A stretch of DNA of 64,000 nucleotides from Magicicada septendecula (GCA_034769895.1 CM068372.1:379635910-379699909), one strand, 5' to 3'. Positions 36,403 to 45,267 are shown, counted from the first letter of the stretch. Numbers and translations: made by a program. The notes: a model not told the origin generated them from the letters alone.

Positions 36403-36752
36403 TATTAGAAGACACTAGTGAACACGTCTGTATCAAGCGAGAGAGAACCAAACAATGACAGAATATTCGACACAAAAGGACAGTACAATATGATAGTGGT
36501 GGTGGTAACGTCGGTGTCCCACTTTCATTTGCATGTATGAACATGTCCCACAGACGAAATTAGAGACACCAAAAATATAACAATGTCATTAGGAAAGTCC
36601 ATTTTTATAAGGAAATAGTCACCGCTTACAGCTATGCATGTATGTACATGTCCACAACAGAATGAGAGAGAGATATAAATGTCATCATTCGCTGTGACCT
36701 ACTTTCTAAATTTGTTACATTAAAAATGTTTGTTTAAAGCAAAAATCATGAA
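36403..36752. other. Polinton intergenic spacer
   Basis: 350 bp between two leftward genes. It contains an imperfect repeated motif ('gcatgtatgaacatgtcc' near 36531 and 'gcatgtatgtacatgtcc' near 36636), possibly regulatory. Confidence 0.5.
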
Positions 36753-37217
36753 TCATCCATTCCCGAATAGCATGCACCTTATAGTTGGCACAACGGTCAG
36801 AAGAATTGAAATGTCTAAGCATTCTGTTCCATGAAATAGATACAGTATGTTTTTAGGACAACCAAAGTCATCGAGATTGATGATATTATTGTGTATTATC
36901 TTTGATTGCAAAAAACGTTTTTTCTCAAAACCCTTCACAAACACATATTTATATATACGTGTATGTGATGTTAACAATGAAACAAGATTGTCGTACGGTG
37001 TCTCTCCTTCGCTCCATCTAAGTCTATGATAATTTGATGTTAACCAGTGGTTTGTCCTAACGTATTTGGGATTCGTAACGGATGTAGCAGGCGGAGTCAA
37101 AATCCAATGTCTACCAGCAAATCTCAGAACGTCCATGATTGACAGTTCCTTCACAATATATTTTCCGTTGTCGTCGAAAAAGCACTGGAAGTCAATTATA
37201 ACCGCAGTTTTATCCAT
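36753..37217 (-). CDS. Polinton 154-aa conserved protein of unknown function
   Basis: I place the start at ATG 37215-37217, giving MDKTAVIIDFQCFFDDNG. Upstream codons in the same frame are AT-rich and lie in an apparent 5'-UTR intron. The N-terminal 'VIIDFQCFFDDNGKYIVKEL' resembles the first strand and acidic residues of a DEDD-type exonuclease-like fold. The middle has 'WSEGETPYDNLVSLL' and 'YVFVKGFEKKRFLQ'; a Cys/His patch 'DDFGCPKN' leads to the C-terminus. No catalytic set is complete enough to assign nuclease activity. It reads leftward just downstream of polymerase B with its own TATA-like element (about 37394) and initiator (about 37360). Confidence 0.7.
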   Translation of the reverse strand: MDKTAVIIDFQCFFDDNGKYIVKELSIMDVLRFAGRHWILTPPATSVTNPKYVRTNHWLTSNYHRLRWSEGETPYDNLVSLLTSHTRIYKYVFVKGFEKKRFLQSKIIHNNIINLDDFGCPKNILYLFHGTECLDISILLTVVPTIRCMLFGNG

Positions 37218-37221
37218 AATA

Positions 37222-37319
37222 CTGTAAGACAAAGAAACCACACACATTACAAACTCTATATATGTATATATTATGTTTAAACATACAAATATCGTTGAGA
37301 TATTAATATGTGAACTTAC
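37222..37319 (-). other. candidate 5'-UTR intron (98 nt)
   Basis: On the minus strand a donor AAAG|GTAAGT (intron start 37319) and an acceptor with a pyrimidine-containing tract, TTGTCTTACAG|TATT (intron end 37222), frame a 98-nt AT-rich segment that ends four bases before the ATG of the 154-aa gene. A candidate initiator TCAGTT near 37360 would give a 41-nt first exon. Confidence 0.6.
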
Positions 37320-40300
37320 CTTTACAGACGTCTGGACTGAAGCACCGAGAGACGTCAACTGACGAAAGAAACAAGTGTTGAGGGGGTTACTATACATGAA
37401 GACGAATTTTTTTAGTAGGTGGGGAGGTGTCGTCGTCGTCGTTCTCCATGTTGATGCGTTGTCGTATTCGATAATGACCGCATGCAAGCGTATCATGACC
37501 ATTGTCTAATATATAGCGCTTATCATCATACGGTGACAACGCTTGCTTATTTACACGCATCGTGTACAGCGTATGATGATCGCTACGTAAACAAAGCGCA
37601 CTGGTAGAAAACTGACAATGATCAGTGAGACACTTGCGATACATATCGTGTCGCAGACTCCTCTTAATCGCAACTCGAGGCACACCTTTACATACACGTT
37701 TTTGACACTCTTTGGTAGGATCTTCGTGGGCCACAAGGAACGAATAACATTTCGCTCGGAGACCCACGAATTCTCTAATAGGACGACCACACGTTTCATC
37801 CTTGAACAGTCCGACAACCTTTTGTTCTTAAGGCTATAACAAGGATGAGACGTAGGGTAATCCGACGTGTCAAAAACGTGTAGGTCCTTCTTCATGTCTG
37901 CATACAAGTCTGATGTTTGAATGCTATACATCAGACTGTCTGTATCTGTCATTAACAATTTAACGTTGCAACCGTACTTGGCGACAGCATAACGATAATG
38001 AAAGTCGTACATTATCTTTTTGCTAACGTCAAGCACCGTGAAGCCGACATACACGGGACGGGAAAGAACAAGGGATTTTTTACGAAGTGAGAGCCCCACC
38101 AGATCGTTCGTATAACGAATCATACGTTTTAGCCTAGGTGTGGAAACTAGTTTTTGAAGCCGTCGTTCATCCGAGACTAGTTCAAAGTCTATATGTTTCC
38201 GTACGTTCTCCAGCGACTTACCGTATACGGCGTTGTACATCAGTTTGAAAAGGTCTTTTTCAAAGCTGTTGACGGCTGCTTGCCTCTTGCGGGTGTTGAA
38301 ATCGATAAACGGTTTCAACCAAGCGCTTTGCTTAAAACACAACACCCTATGAGTCGCTTTCAGCTCTAAGCCAAGACTTAAATATAATTTCAAATTTCGA
38401 TAATGGAGAACGTAATTTTGTTTGTCCTCCAAAGTTGTTAACAACTTCTCTACGGATGACCCTGATTCGTTATACGATGATCTGTATATACTCTCGTGTA
38501 AACGTTTGGAAAAGGGAGAAAGGATATCGGGTGTTACGCGCTGGCGCACAGGTGCAAGTGGGTAGTCGGAATGCAGGTCGTGTAAGGTATCAGGATAGTG
38601 TAGGTCGACTTCGAGGATGTACCCGATGTCGGAATCATCACTCACATTACGTACGTCCAAGGACTCGATTTCGTTACGATCGGAGCCATCGGAAGTCTGC
38701 GTAAGGGAGTGGTTGCGACATGGCTGCACCGTATAAATTATTACAGTCTGTATACAGAATGAAGGAGGTCGGTTTCGATACATCGTACTGATCTGGAATC
38801 AAAGGGTTGTTAGCGACTGCATGACGGTTGGATATCGTCGCGCAGCCTCCGCGAATCCCAGACTCGACGAACAGATGTAGATTTATCTCTGTTAACAGCT
38901 CTAATTCGACCCCTGTCATTTTTAGCATCGCGTTCCAAGCGAGTCGGGAAGCGAGTAAAAATGACACGGGTCCAAGCAGTAATCGCGTAAGGCCATGTCT
39001 CGGAAACTTTCAAAGACATCGGCCAGCAGCATTACGTCTGTCAACAAATACAAATCGTGGTAATCTCCAAACGTACGCAGATTGAATGCACTCCACACGT
39101 TTTGTGCGTGCTCGTAATCTGCGTTCGAAATAGACGATTCCAACAACCGGTTATCAAAGTGTTCACGAGCGGGTAGACTTGTTTCGTTGAACCGATCAAT
39201 GCTGTCAACGTACTCGTAAGGGTATACCCCCTTGCGTACGAGCAGATTGGTCTGTTCGTCGAAACCCCGTCTAAGCATTTCCTCTCTGAGCAAAGGAAAT
39301 TGGCTCCCGGACGTGGACAGATTGGTGACGAGTGTGACCAGAGAGCGATTAAGAAATTGAAAAGAGTCTACGAAACGCAAGGGACCCAGGGAGAACGACA
39401 CGTAACGCTCACTGGATGTTGCAATGCAGGATACGTGTTGGTCCTTATATTTTCCTAAACCCAGCATTAAATGGTGACAGTCGTAGCCACGAAGGTTGTG
39501 AAAGAAGACGGGGATATGACGAGGCATCTTGTAGCTTAGATTACAGCTATTGTGGGCTGCTCCCAAGAATTTCCCCGTAAGATGACAATGATTGCGTACC
39601 TTGTCATCGTCTGTCAAAGGGCGCTCACACAAATGACAAACGGTGGCGTTAGTGAACGCAACATTGTCATCATCGGACATAATTATTTGTACGTTATGTC
39701 GTACTACCTTCATCATATCCTCGGCGTCTTTCATCAACAACGAGAAGAAAGTGTCTACGACGTTTTCACCCCGATAAACTTTAGCCTCTCTCCAGAGTCT
39801 GTGTGTATGATCGACGATAGCATAGGAGAAACCTGACGGAATATGCATCGCTTCGTATGATGTGGACGATACAGGAGGAGAAGTTATTTTCTGACGGGCA
39901 CCGTTGCTATCAACTGAGTAGAATTCACCTAACTCGTGCACTGTCGTCGGGACGTTGTTACCAGGTGAACACGATTGAAGCGTAGTGATAAGGGACTCAA
40001 AGTTGGCGTAGACGGTAAAGGGTGCTTTAAGACAGTGCGCGTAATTTTTAAATGACATAAACTTCTCCTGCTCTGTGGGCATTTTGGTTTTCTGCTCGCC
40101 GTGAGGTGTGCAGTAGGGGAGATGATCGGACAGACCATGTTCTGTGGTGAAACGATGCAGGCAGTAGTCACAGTAAAATGATTTATGTTCGAATTTTGTT
40201 AGGGATGATAACAATCTACTCATGTTACTGATAAGACAGTAATGTTTTCGGCTATTTGTATCGGACAGAAGCAAAAGATTAACATGATGTAATCTGTCCT

Positions 40301-41119
40301 TATTGGGGGTAATTCTTAACGGATAAACCTCATTTTTTGATTCGTTTCTGATATTGTCGTCTATATCATAGCCGAAAACGTTTATAGAAATGTTGGGATT
40401 CTGTGCTTCAAATTTAGAAAGTGAGTTTATAGAAACAGGGTACTCGATACCGGACATATTTATTGTGTTTTTGAATAAGAGGTATTTTGAAACACGTTCT
40501 TTATTACGTTCTTGAGGGTGTATGTGAGCTAGTACGGACCATAGAAAACACATTTCATCTTGGGAGTTCTTGATGTTGACTACTGCCCTGGTGACTGCAA
40601 GTTTTCGCGGGGTTGGAAGGTAGGAGGACGCTGCCAGAGGCCGGTACCGTCCAACAACTAGTTCCAGCTTCAGTACAGCATCCACCGACCATCCGCTCCC
40701 GTCACGGGTAAAATTGGATATGCTATTCATGATTTTATCGTAGGATTCATCGAGTAGACAGTTCAACTCGTCGTTGTCGTCAGTGAGCAACGTACGACAA
40801 CGTCCGTGGAAGACGGCGTCTTTGGTTACCTCTTTTTCTTCACCGCTGTCACCATCTAACATAGTTTTAGTGAAACGTATCCTACACGCAATATGCCATT
40901 TGATACTGCGTAAACGTGCTTGTTCTGCCAGAATATCCTTGCACAATAAAGGTCGCACCTCAGTCATTATCGGTAATATATCTTGATCTTCTTCTTCTGT
41001 GTACACAGGCAGGTAATTAAAAGTTGTGAGGTATCCTCTAATACTAGTGTTTCGCACAATATAAAATCGTGTCATAACTGAAACAATAGAAACACATGTA
41101 TTAGCTAATAGGAATGATG

Positions 41120-41150
<31 letters not shown>

Positions 41151-41214
41151 TTCATGTTTGAGGTAAATAGATAGTACACGTTAGTAATACGTTAGTTTAT
41201 TGCAAACTGTAAAG

Positions 41215-41565
41215 ATGGCAGCTACTCCTGATTTTAGCATTGAAAGTGAAAGAAGAAAATCGTTCAAGTATTGGGAAGTGACGTTTGTCAGCCCCGACGA
41301 GTTAGCGTTTGCCGGGTTTTACTACTATCCGCTAAATTATGATGTTTGTGGACATAGTATGTCATTCATAGACGATAGAGTTAAATGCTTTTGTTGTGGA
41401 ATTGAATTAGTTCATTGGAGAGAAGGTGACATACCTATGGTGGAACATGAAAAATTTTCTCCGTCATGTCAATTTCTAAACGATGTCAAGAGACAATACA
41501 TTGGGGAGAAGGTAACAAACCTATGTCAGAACATAAAAAATTTTCTTCGTCATATCAATTTCTAA
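41215..41565 (+). CDS. single-BIR (IAP-like) protein, 116 aa
   Basis: The first ATG is 41215. One baculovirus IAP repeat spans about residues 11-88: 'SERRKSFKYW', 'ELAFAGFYYYPL', then zinc ligands C58-x2-C61-x16-H78-x6-C85 in 'VKCFCCGIELVHW' and 'EHEKFSPSCQFL'. That spacing and the W-x-x-GD-x-P stretch are canonical. BIR domains bind caspases or IAP antagonists; baculoviruses and entomopoxviruses carry them to block host apoptosis, so an anti-death role is plausible here. No RING or second BIR. The tail after residue 90 is a degenerate duplication of the preceding DNA. Antisense within the polymerase intron, with a weak TATA-like TAAATAG (41164) and TTAGT initiator (41192). Confidence 0.88.
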   Translation: MAATPDFSIESERRKSFKYWEVTFVSPDELAFAGFYYYPLNYDVCGHSMSFIDDRVKCFCCGIELVHWREGDIPMVEHEKFSPSCQFLNDVKRQYIGEKVTNLCQNIKNFLRHINF

Positions 41566-41580
41566 ACAACGTCAAGAGAA
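41434..41580 (+). repeat. tandem duplication at the BIR 3' end
   Basis: 'cctatggtggaacatgaaaa' onward (41435-41502) is repeated imperfectly at about 41520-41580 ('cctatgtcagaacataaaaa', 'ttctaaacaacgtcaagaga'). The second copy is read in a different frame and supplies the divergent C-terminus. Confidence 0.75.
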
Positions 41581-41783
41581 TATCTTATACATGTTAGACA
41601 GAGTTGAATCATATGTTAATTCATATCAAACAAATTTGGTTTGCTACATAATTATAGAGAGAGAGACAATTGGTATTTAAAAAAATTTTTACCTTGTTGA
41701 GGATGTCCCTGTTCCTGCTGATGTTGTTCTGGATTCTGTTGAAGGTCGGACATTCAAGGAAGGTCAGACGAGAGAGTGAATAC

Positions 41784-41842
41784 TGAAAAACAAAGAAACT
41801 GTTATAGATATATATAGTATTTTTAACGCTGGTATTATGTTA
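41784..41842. promoter_or_regulatory. shared bidirectional promoter of integrase and polymerase B
   Basis: A symmetric TATATATA at 41809-41816 has an initiator on each side: TTAGT with A at 41842 on plus, and TCAGT with A at 41784 on minus. Both are 31-33 nt from the TATA start. The leaders would be about 15 nt to the integrase ATG (41857) and about 30 nt to the polymerase first-exon ATG (41753). Confidence 0.6.
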
Positions 41843-41856
41843 GTGTATCTTAAACC

Positions 41857-42792
41857 ATGAACAACGCACGCAAGACTATAGCTCTAGAGCTACACAGAGC
41901 AGCGAGAAGGAATTTCGTTAGGCGCGCGGTTGAATTGAAGGGTCTACACGACTTGTACCAGGCAGATCTTGTGGAGATGATACCATACGCTCGAGTGAAC
42001 AAAGGGTACAAGTACATGATGACAGTGATCAATGCGTTTAGCAAGTACGCGTACGCTGTACCATTGAAAACAAAGACAGGAAAAGAAGTAAAGCACGCAC
42101 TAGAGCCTATACTAACTGCTAATCGAATGAAATATTTACAGACGGACAACGGGAAGGAGTATTACAACAGCACAGTACAAGCGTTGCTAAAAAAGTATAA
42201 TGTGAAACATTACTCAACCTACAGTGAGAAAAAAGCTTCCATAGTGGAACGTTTTAATCGCACACTGAAGACACACATGTATCGAGCTTTCAGCGAACAA
42301 GGACACTACCGCTGGTTGGATCTACTACCTACATTACTGAAATCGTACAACAATACAACACACAGAACCATTGGTATGAAACCTAGTGAAGTGAATGACG
42401 CCAACGAACATATAGTGTTGGAACGAATAAGGAAGAACACAGCGCCTAAAATCAGTCCAACGAAACCACCCAAATTTAAAGTCGGTGACCGTGTTCGTAT
42501 AAGTAAGCACAAAATGACGTTCGCCAAAGGTTATACGCCAAATTGGACTAACGAAATATTCACTGTGGATAAAGTACAATCCACTACTATCCCCGTCACT
42601 TATCTGCTAAAAGATCATCTAAACAAAGTGTTGAAAGGTGGTTTTTACGAGCACGAGATTAGTAAGTCCAAAGTCGGCGACGTATACCTAGTGGAAAAGG
42701 TGTTACAACGCAAAGGTGACAGAGTGCGTGTTCGTTGGCTCGGTTTCGATGGTAAACACGATGCATGGATACATAAGAAAGATCTAATATAA
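41857..42792 (+). CDS. INT: Polinton integrase with C-terminal chromodomain, 311 aa
   Basis: Catalyses insertion of the linear element and makes the 6-bp target duplication. The RNase-H-fold core carries D37 ('DLYQADLVEM'), D97 ('LQTDNGKEY') and E131 ('IVERFNRTLKTH'), with 33 residues between the last two. All catalytic residues are present. An SH3-like DNA-binding segment follows ('FKVGDRVRISKHK', about 208-220), then a chromodomain at about 277-311: 'VEKVLQRKGDRVRVRWLGF', 'DAWIHKKDLI'. No N-terminal HHCC finger is seen in this frame. Intact from ATG to stop; the stop TAA is embedded in the TATA box of the next gene. Confidence 0.95.
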   Translation: MNNARKTIALELHRAARRNFVRRAVELKGLHDLYQADLVEMIPYARVNKGYKYMMTVINAFSKYAYAVPLKTKTGKEVKHALEPILTANRMKYLQTDNGKEYYNSTVQALLKKYNVKHYSTYSEKKASIVERFNRTLKTHMYRAFSEQGHYRWLDLLPTLLKSYNNTTHRTIGMKPSEVNDANEHIVLERIRKNTAPKISPTKPPKFKVGDRVRISKHKMTFAKGYTPNWTNEIFTVDKVQSTTIPVTYLLKDHLNKVLKGGFYEHEISKSKVGDVYLVEKVLQRKGDRVRVRWLGFDGKHDAWIHKKDLI

Positions 42793-42822
42793 AAAAAGGT
42801 GACAGCACGTGCTGAAAACAGT
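42788..42822 (+). promoter_or_regulatory. TATA-initiator promoter of the ATPase gene
   Basis: TATAAAAAAAGG starts at 42788, overlapping the integrase stop. The initiator ACAGT has its A at 42820, 32 nt on. The first ATG (42823) follows almost at once, so initiation may leak to ATG 42844. Confidence 0.55.
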
Positions 42823-43557
42823 ATGCTTTCGGTATTCACAAAGATGAAGATTGTACAGCAAGCAAACAAATTACCAATAAAGGATATGGACTTTTTGGCT
42901 GGTGACGAAGGCAGTGCTAAGCGTAAACATGGCCCGCTATTACCGAACAGTATTCGCTGTATCGTTACAGGCCCAAGTTCCTGTGGGAAATCAAATGTGC
43001 TATTCAACCTACTGTTTGATGCCAACGGACTACGTTTCCGCAACGTATACGTGTTTTCAAAATCATTATTTCAACCAAAATACAGAATGCTAGAAACAGT
43101 GATGAAATCACTCGCTGATGAAGGTTTAGGTTATCATGCATACAGCGAGAACGAAGAAGTCCCACTACCGAGTGAAATCACTGGTCTCGACTCTGTTATC
43201 GTATTCGATGATGTATCGTGTGAAAGACAAAACAATATTCGAAAGTATTTTGCTATGGGGAGACATAGCGGTGTGGACACATTCTATCTATGCCAGACAT
43301 ATAGCCAGATACCGAAACAATTGGTACGTGACAACGCTAAATTGTTGATATTGTTCAAACAAGACGATCTAAATTTACGACATGCATACAATGATCACGT
43401 TAACATAGATATGAAATATGATGCTTTCAAAGACGTCTGCATGGAAGCGTGGAAGGATCGTTATGGATTTCTAGTCATAGACAAAGACTCGTCAATAAAT
43501 GAAGGTAGATATAGAATCGGCTTTGATCGATTCATAATTGTTTCCGACGAAGTATAA
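42823..43557 (+). CDS. ATP: FtsK/HerA-type genome packaging ATPase, 244 aa
   Basis: Motor that pumps the genome into the capsid in related viruses. Walker A is G50-PSSCGKS-57 in 'CIVTGPSSCGKSNVLFNLLF'; Walker B is 'LDSVIVFDDV' with D129-D130. A sensor-like 'YLCQTYSQIPKQLVRDNA' follows, as in A32-like packaging ATPases. Length and motif order fit the Polinton ATPase. I chose ATG 42823; codons upstream in the same frame back to 42799 lack an ATG. It lies between integrase and the structural genes and seems intact. The stop TAA overlaps the next TATA box. Confidence 0.93.
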   Translation: MLSVFTKMKIVQQANKLPIKDMDFLAGDEGSAKRKHGPLLPNSIRCIVTGPSSCGKSNVLFNLLFDANGLRFRNVYVFSKSLFQPKYRMLETVMKSLADEGLGYHAYSENEEVPLPSEITGLDSVIVFDDVSCERQNNIRKYFAMGRHSGVDTFYLCQTYSQIPKQLVRDNAKLLILFKQDDLNLRHAYNDHVNIDMKYDAFKDVCMEAWKDRYGFLVIDKDSSINEGRYRIGFDRFIIVSDEV

Positions 43558-43588
43558 AAGTGGTTGCACTGTAGTAATGTAATCAGTC
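43553..43588 (+). promoter_or_regulatory. TATA-initiator promoter of the DUF8207-like gene
   Basis: TATAAAAG at 43553-43560 overlaps the ATPase stop; initiator TCAGTC has its A at 43585, 32 nt from the TATA start and 20 nt before the ATG. Confidence 0.65.
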
Positions 43589-43604
43589 CTCTTGCTAACA
43601 CGCG

Positions 43605-44486
43605 ATGGCGATGAATAAGGAGGAACGACTCGCGTATGATATAGACACGATAAGCGACAACATAAGGAAAAAATATCATGCATTACAACACGGTATCAGA
43701 GAAAGCGACGAGACGTTTAGAAAAAATTACCGACCGATTCTGGAACCGTTAGAAGCTATTTCACGAAAGTTAAGTGGTGATATGATGGAGGAGGAGGAGG
43801 AGGAGAAGCAGCAGATAAAACAAGAAGAGCCTACACAACACGTAATAACGGAAAACGAAAGTGGTATGCAAAGTCATAACGCTTCTCATTTCAGTGAAGA
43901 GGACGCCTGGAACCCTAACGCTTCACATTTCAGTGAGGATTCATTAGCAAACAAATATATGCGTTTGTGTGAATCGGCGGACTGTAAACGGATTATAGAT
44001 CGCATGTATGGTGTTCGATACGAAGGTGGTAAATTTATGATAGGTGATTCAAATGTAAAAATCGATGATAACGACAACTTTCATGTCAAAGGAAAAATTT
44101 ACGAGGGTACACCTGGTCTGTATGAACTTTTGTTTATGAAACTACCGAAAAAATACAATAAGGACGATATGAGGAAATATAAGTCTATACTACTAGCAAC
44201 CAACGGACACAAACAAAAATATAAACACAATACGCGAATAAACAGTAACAGTGGCGTCAAGTACCGACTAGTAATATCTAAATTGTTTGCACGAAAACGT
44301 ACAGGGAGTGGCTATATGGAGATGAAACCGAACACTGCAATCGATTACGTGCATTGGGATGATCCTAACGAGTTGGTTAATAGATTAAGACTGTTAATGG
44401 CGTCTCAAAATAGCGGCCATACTGGTCATAGGAATGAAATCGTTTCGATATTGGAAGAATTACGTGAAACCGGCATTATCATATAA
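43605..44486 (+). CDS. DUF8207-like Polinton protein, 293 aa
   Basis: The N-terminal third is helical and charged ('DTISDNIRKKYHALQHG'), followed by an acidic run near residues 64-71 and a direct repeat of 'NASHFSE'. The conserved C-terminal domain (about 115-293) has 'YEGTPGLYELLFMKLPKKY', 'YKSILLATNGHK', 'YVHWDDPNELVNRLRLLMAS' and 'EIVSILEELRETGIII'. I recognise this pattern from insect proteins grouped as DUF8207, often encoded in Polintons. Function unknown; its place among late genes suggests a virion or assembly role. The frame is intact, with ATGs at 43605 and 43611. Confidence 0.8.
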   Translation: MAMNKEERLAYDIDTISDNIRKKYHALQHGIRESDETFRKNYRPILEPLEAISRKLSGDMMEEEEEEKQQIKQEEPTQHVITENESGMQSHNASHFSEEDAWNPNASHFSEDSLANKYMRLCESADCKRIIDRMYGVRYEGGKFMIGDSNVKIDDNDNFHVKGKIYEGTPGLYELLFMKLPKKYNKDDMRKYKSILLATNGHKQKYKHNTRINSNSGVKYRLVISKLFARKRTGSGYMEMKPNTAIDYVHWDDPNELVNRLRLLMASQNSGHTGHRNEIVSILEELRETGIII

Positions 44487-44517
44487 AAGCAGACGCACCG
44501 TTCTATAACCATCAGTT
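44482..44517 (+). promoter_or_regulatory. TATA-initiator promoter of the fibre-like gene
   Basis: TATAAAAG at 44482-44489 overlaps the upstream stop; TCAGTT has its A at 44514, 32 nt on; ATG 44531 follows after 17 nt. Confidence 0.65.
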
Positions 44518-44530
44518 CTTCTTCATAAAT

Positions 44531-45263
44531 ATGAGTGTAGACAAGTTCGGTAGACACGACAGCGCTGTAAGAGTGCGAAAAAACTCATCGAAGTCTGCGT
44601 GAGGATATCGGTTTAGGAGTGACTAACGACGGTCACTTTGATGTGAAAAACAAAAAGATATGCAACTTGGGTGATCCTGAAGAGTTGCACGATGTTGTTT
44701 CTTTACAGTACGTAAAGGACACATGCTTACAGTACAAGAACGACAACGCTACCGTAGACGCAAAAGATCATCGAATAATAAGGCTAAACGATCCGCTTAA
44801 ATCAAAAGATGCAGCCACAAAACGATACGTAGACGAGAAGAGTTTGAAAAAAGATCGTGCAGGTAACGTAATCGTTAATGACTGTCGACTAACACGTGTG
44901 CAAGCGCCTTTTGACTTCAAAGACGCAGTGAATTTGGAATTTTTACACGCACACACAATCAGTTTGCAAAACGATACTTTCTACGCTGCCGGAAGAAAAA
45001 TTACGAATATAGCGAACGGTGTCAATGACAAAGACGCAGTCACTGTACGACAAATGCACGAATTAAAATTACATATAAAGACCGAATTGTACAAGGTCAC
45101 TCAGGTATTTCACGCTCATATAATCAATCTAATAAAGTTTGTCTATAAATATCAAGACAGCACGACACAGCGTTCAGTCCTGTCTGAATATATTGAAGAG
45201 GCGGGGCGTTTAATAGACGTTCTCGATACGGAAACGGAAATCAAGGATTGGAGATCTGTTTAA
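44531..45263 (+). CDS. fibre-like repeat protein with N-terminal frameshift
   Basis: The expected start is ATG 44531 (MSVDKFGRHDSAVRVRK), which hits TGA after 23 codons. From about 44583 the downstream frame is open to 45263. The switch lies in the A-run at 44577-44582, so a one-base indel has separated start and body; the body alone has no early ATG. The body contains four repeats with a spacing of about 38 residues: 'ICNLGDPEELHDVVSLQYV', 'IIRLNDPLKSKDAATKRYV', 'LTRVQAPFDFKDAVNLEFL', 'ITNIANGVNDKDAVTVRQM'. This [I/L]xNLxxP...DAVxxxYV pattern recalls beta-repeat tail-fibre and collar proteins of viruses, suggesting a receptor-binding or surface role, by inference. Confidence 0.75.
45144..45179 (+). 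promoter_or_regulatory. TATA-initiator promoter of the PLA2-like gene, inside the fibre gene
   Basis: TATAAAT starts at 45144 and TTCAGTCC has its A at 45176, again 32 nt, within the coding region of the preceding gene. This would give a 92-nt leader to ATG 45268. Confidence 0.5.
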
Positions 45264-45267
45264 AAGA

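Larger units (their letters stand above)
41078..41692 (-). other. candidate polymerase B intron 1 (615 nt)
   Basis: Minus-strand donor CAACAAG|GTAAAA (41692) and acceptor TCTATTGTTTCAG|TTATG (41078). Joining them keeps the frame from the Gln-rich first exon into the polymerase. The BIR gene lies inside this interval on the opposite strand. If unspliced, translation could instead begin at ATG 41073-41075. Confidence 0.65.
37390..41753 (-). pseudogene. POLB: protein-primed family B DNA polymerase, spliced, three frameshifts
   Basis: Replicates the element by protein priming. Coding appears to start at 41753 (MSDLQQNPEQ...), splice across 41078-41692 in frame to 'VMTRFYIVRNTS', and end at 37390 with 'PPTKKIRLHV', a basic nuclear-signal-like tail. 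In order: a Cys/His cluster 'FYCDYCLHRF'; Exo I as 'FTVYANFESL'; an endonuclease-VII-like 'CHLCERPL...NHCHLTGKF' segment; Exo II 'FFHNLRGYD'; Exo III 'YLLTDVMLLADV'; motif A 'DCNNLYGAAM' (about 38748); motif B 'KLMYNAVYGKS' (about 38215-38245); motif C 'DTDS' (37935-37946). One-base-scale frameshifts lie near 38941-38952, 38671-38705 and 37817-37830. The Exo I Asp is Asn (codon 40002-40004). The rest of the gene is well preserved. Confidence 0.93.

Noticed and set aside
38435..39836. Plus-strand ORFs opposite polymerase B
   Set aside because: Antisense shadows; the minus strand carries all polymerase motifs.
41200..41214. Upstream extension of the BIR gene from a TTG codon
   Set aside because: Eukaryotic translation would favour the ATG at 41215, which also precedes the whole domain; nothing conserved lies upstream.
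42645..43043. 132-aa minus-strand ORF across integrase/ATPase, and other minus frames in the rightward cluster
   Set aside because: Shadows of well-identified plus-strand genes; no motifs of their own.
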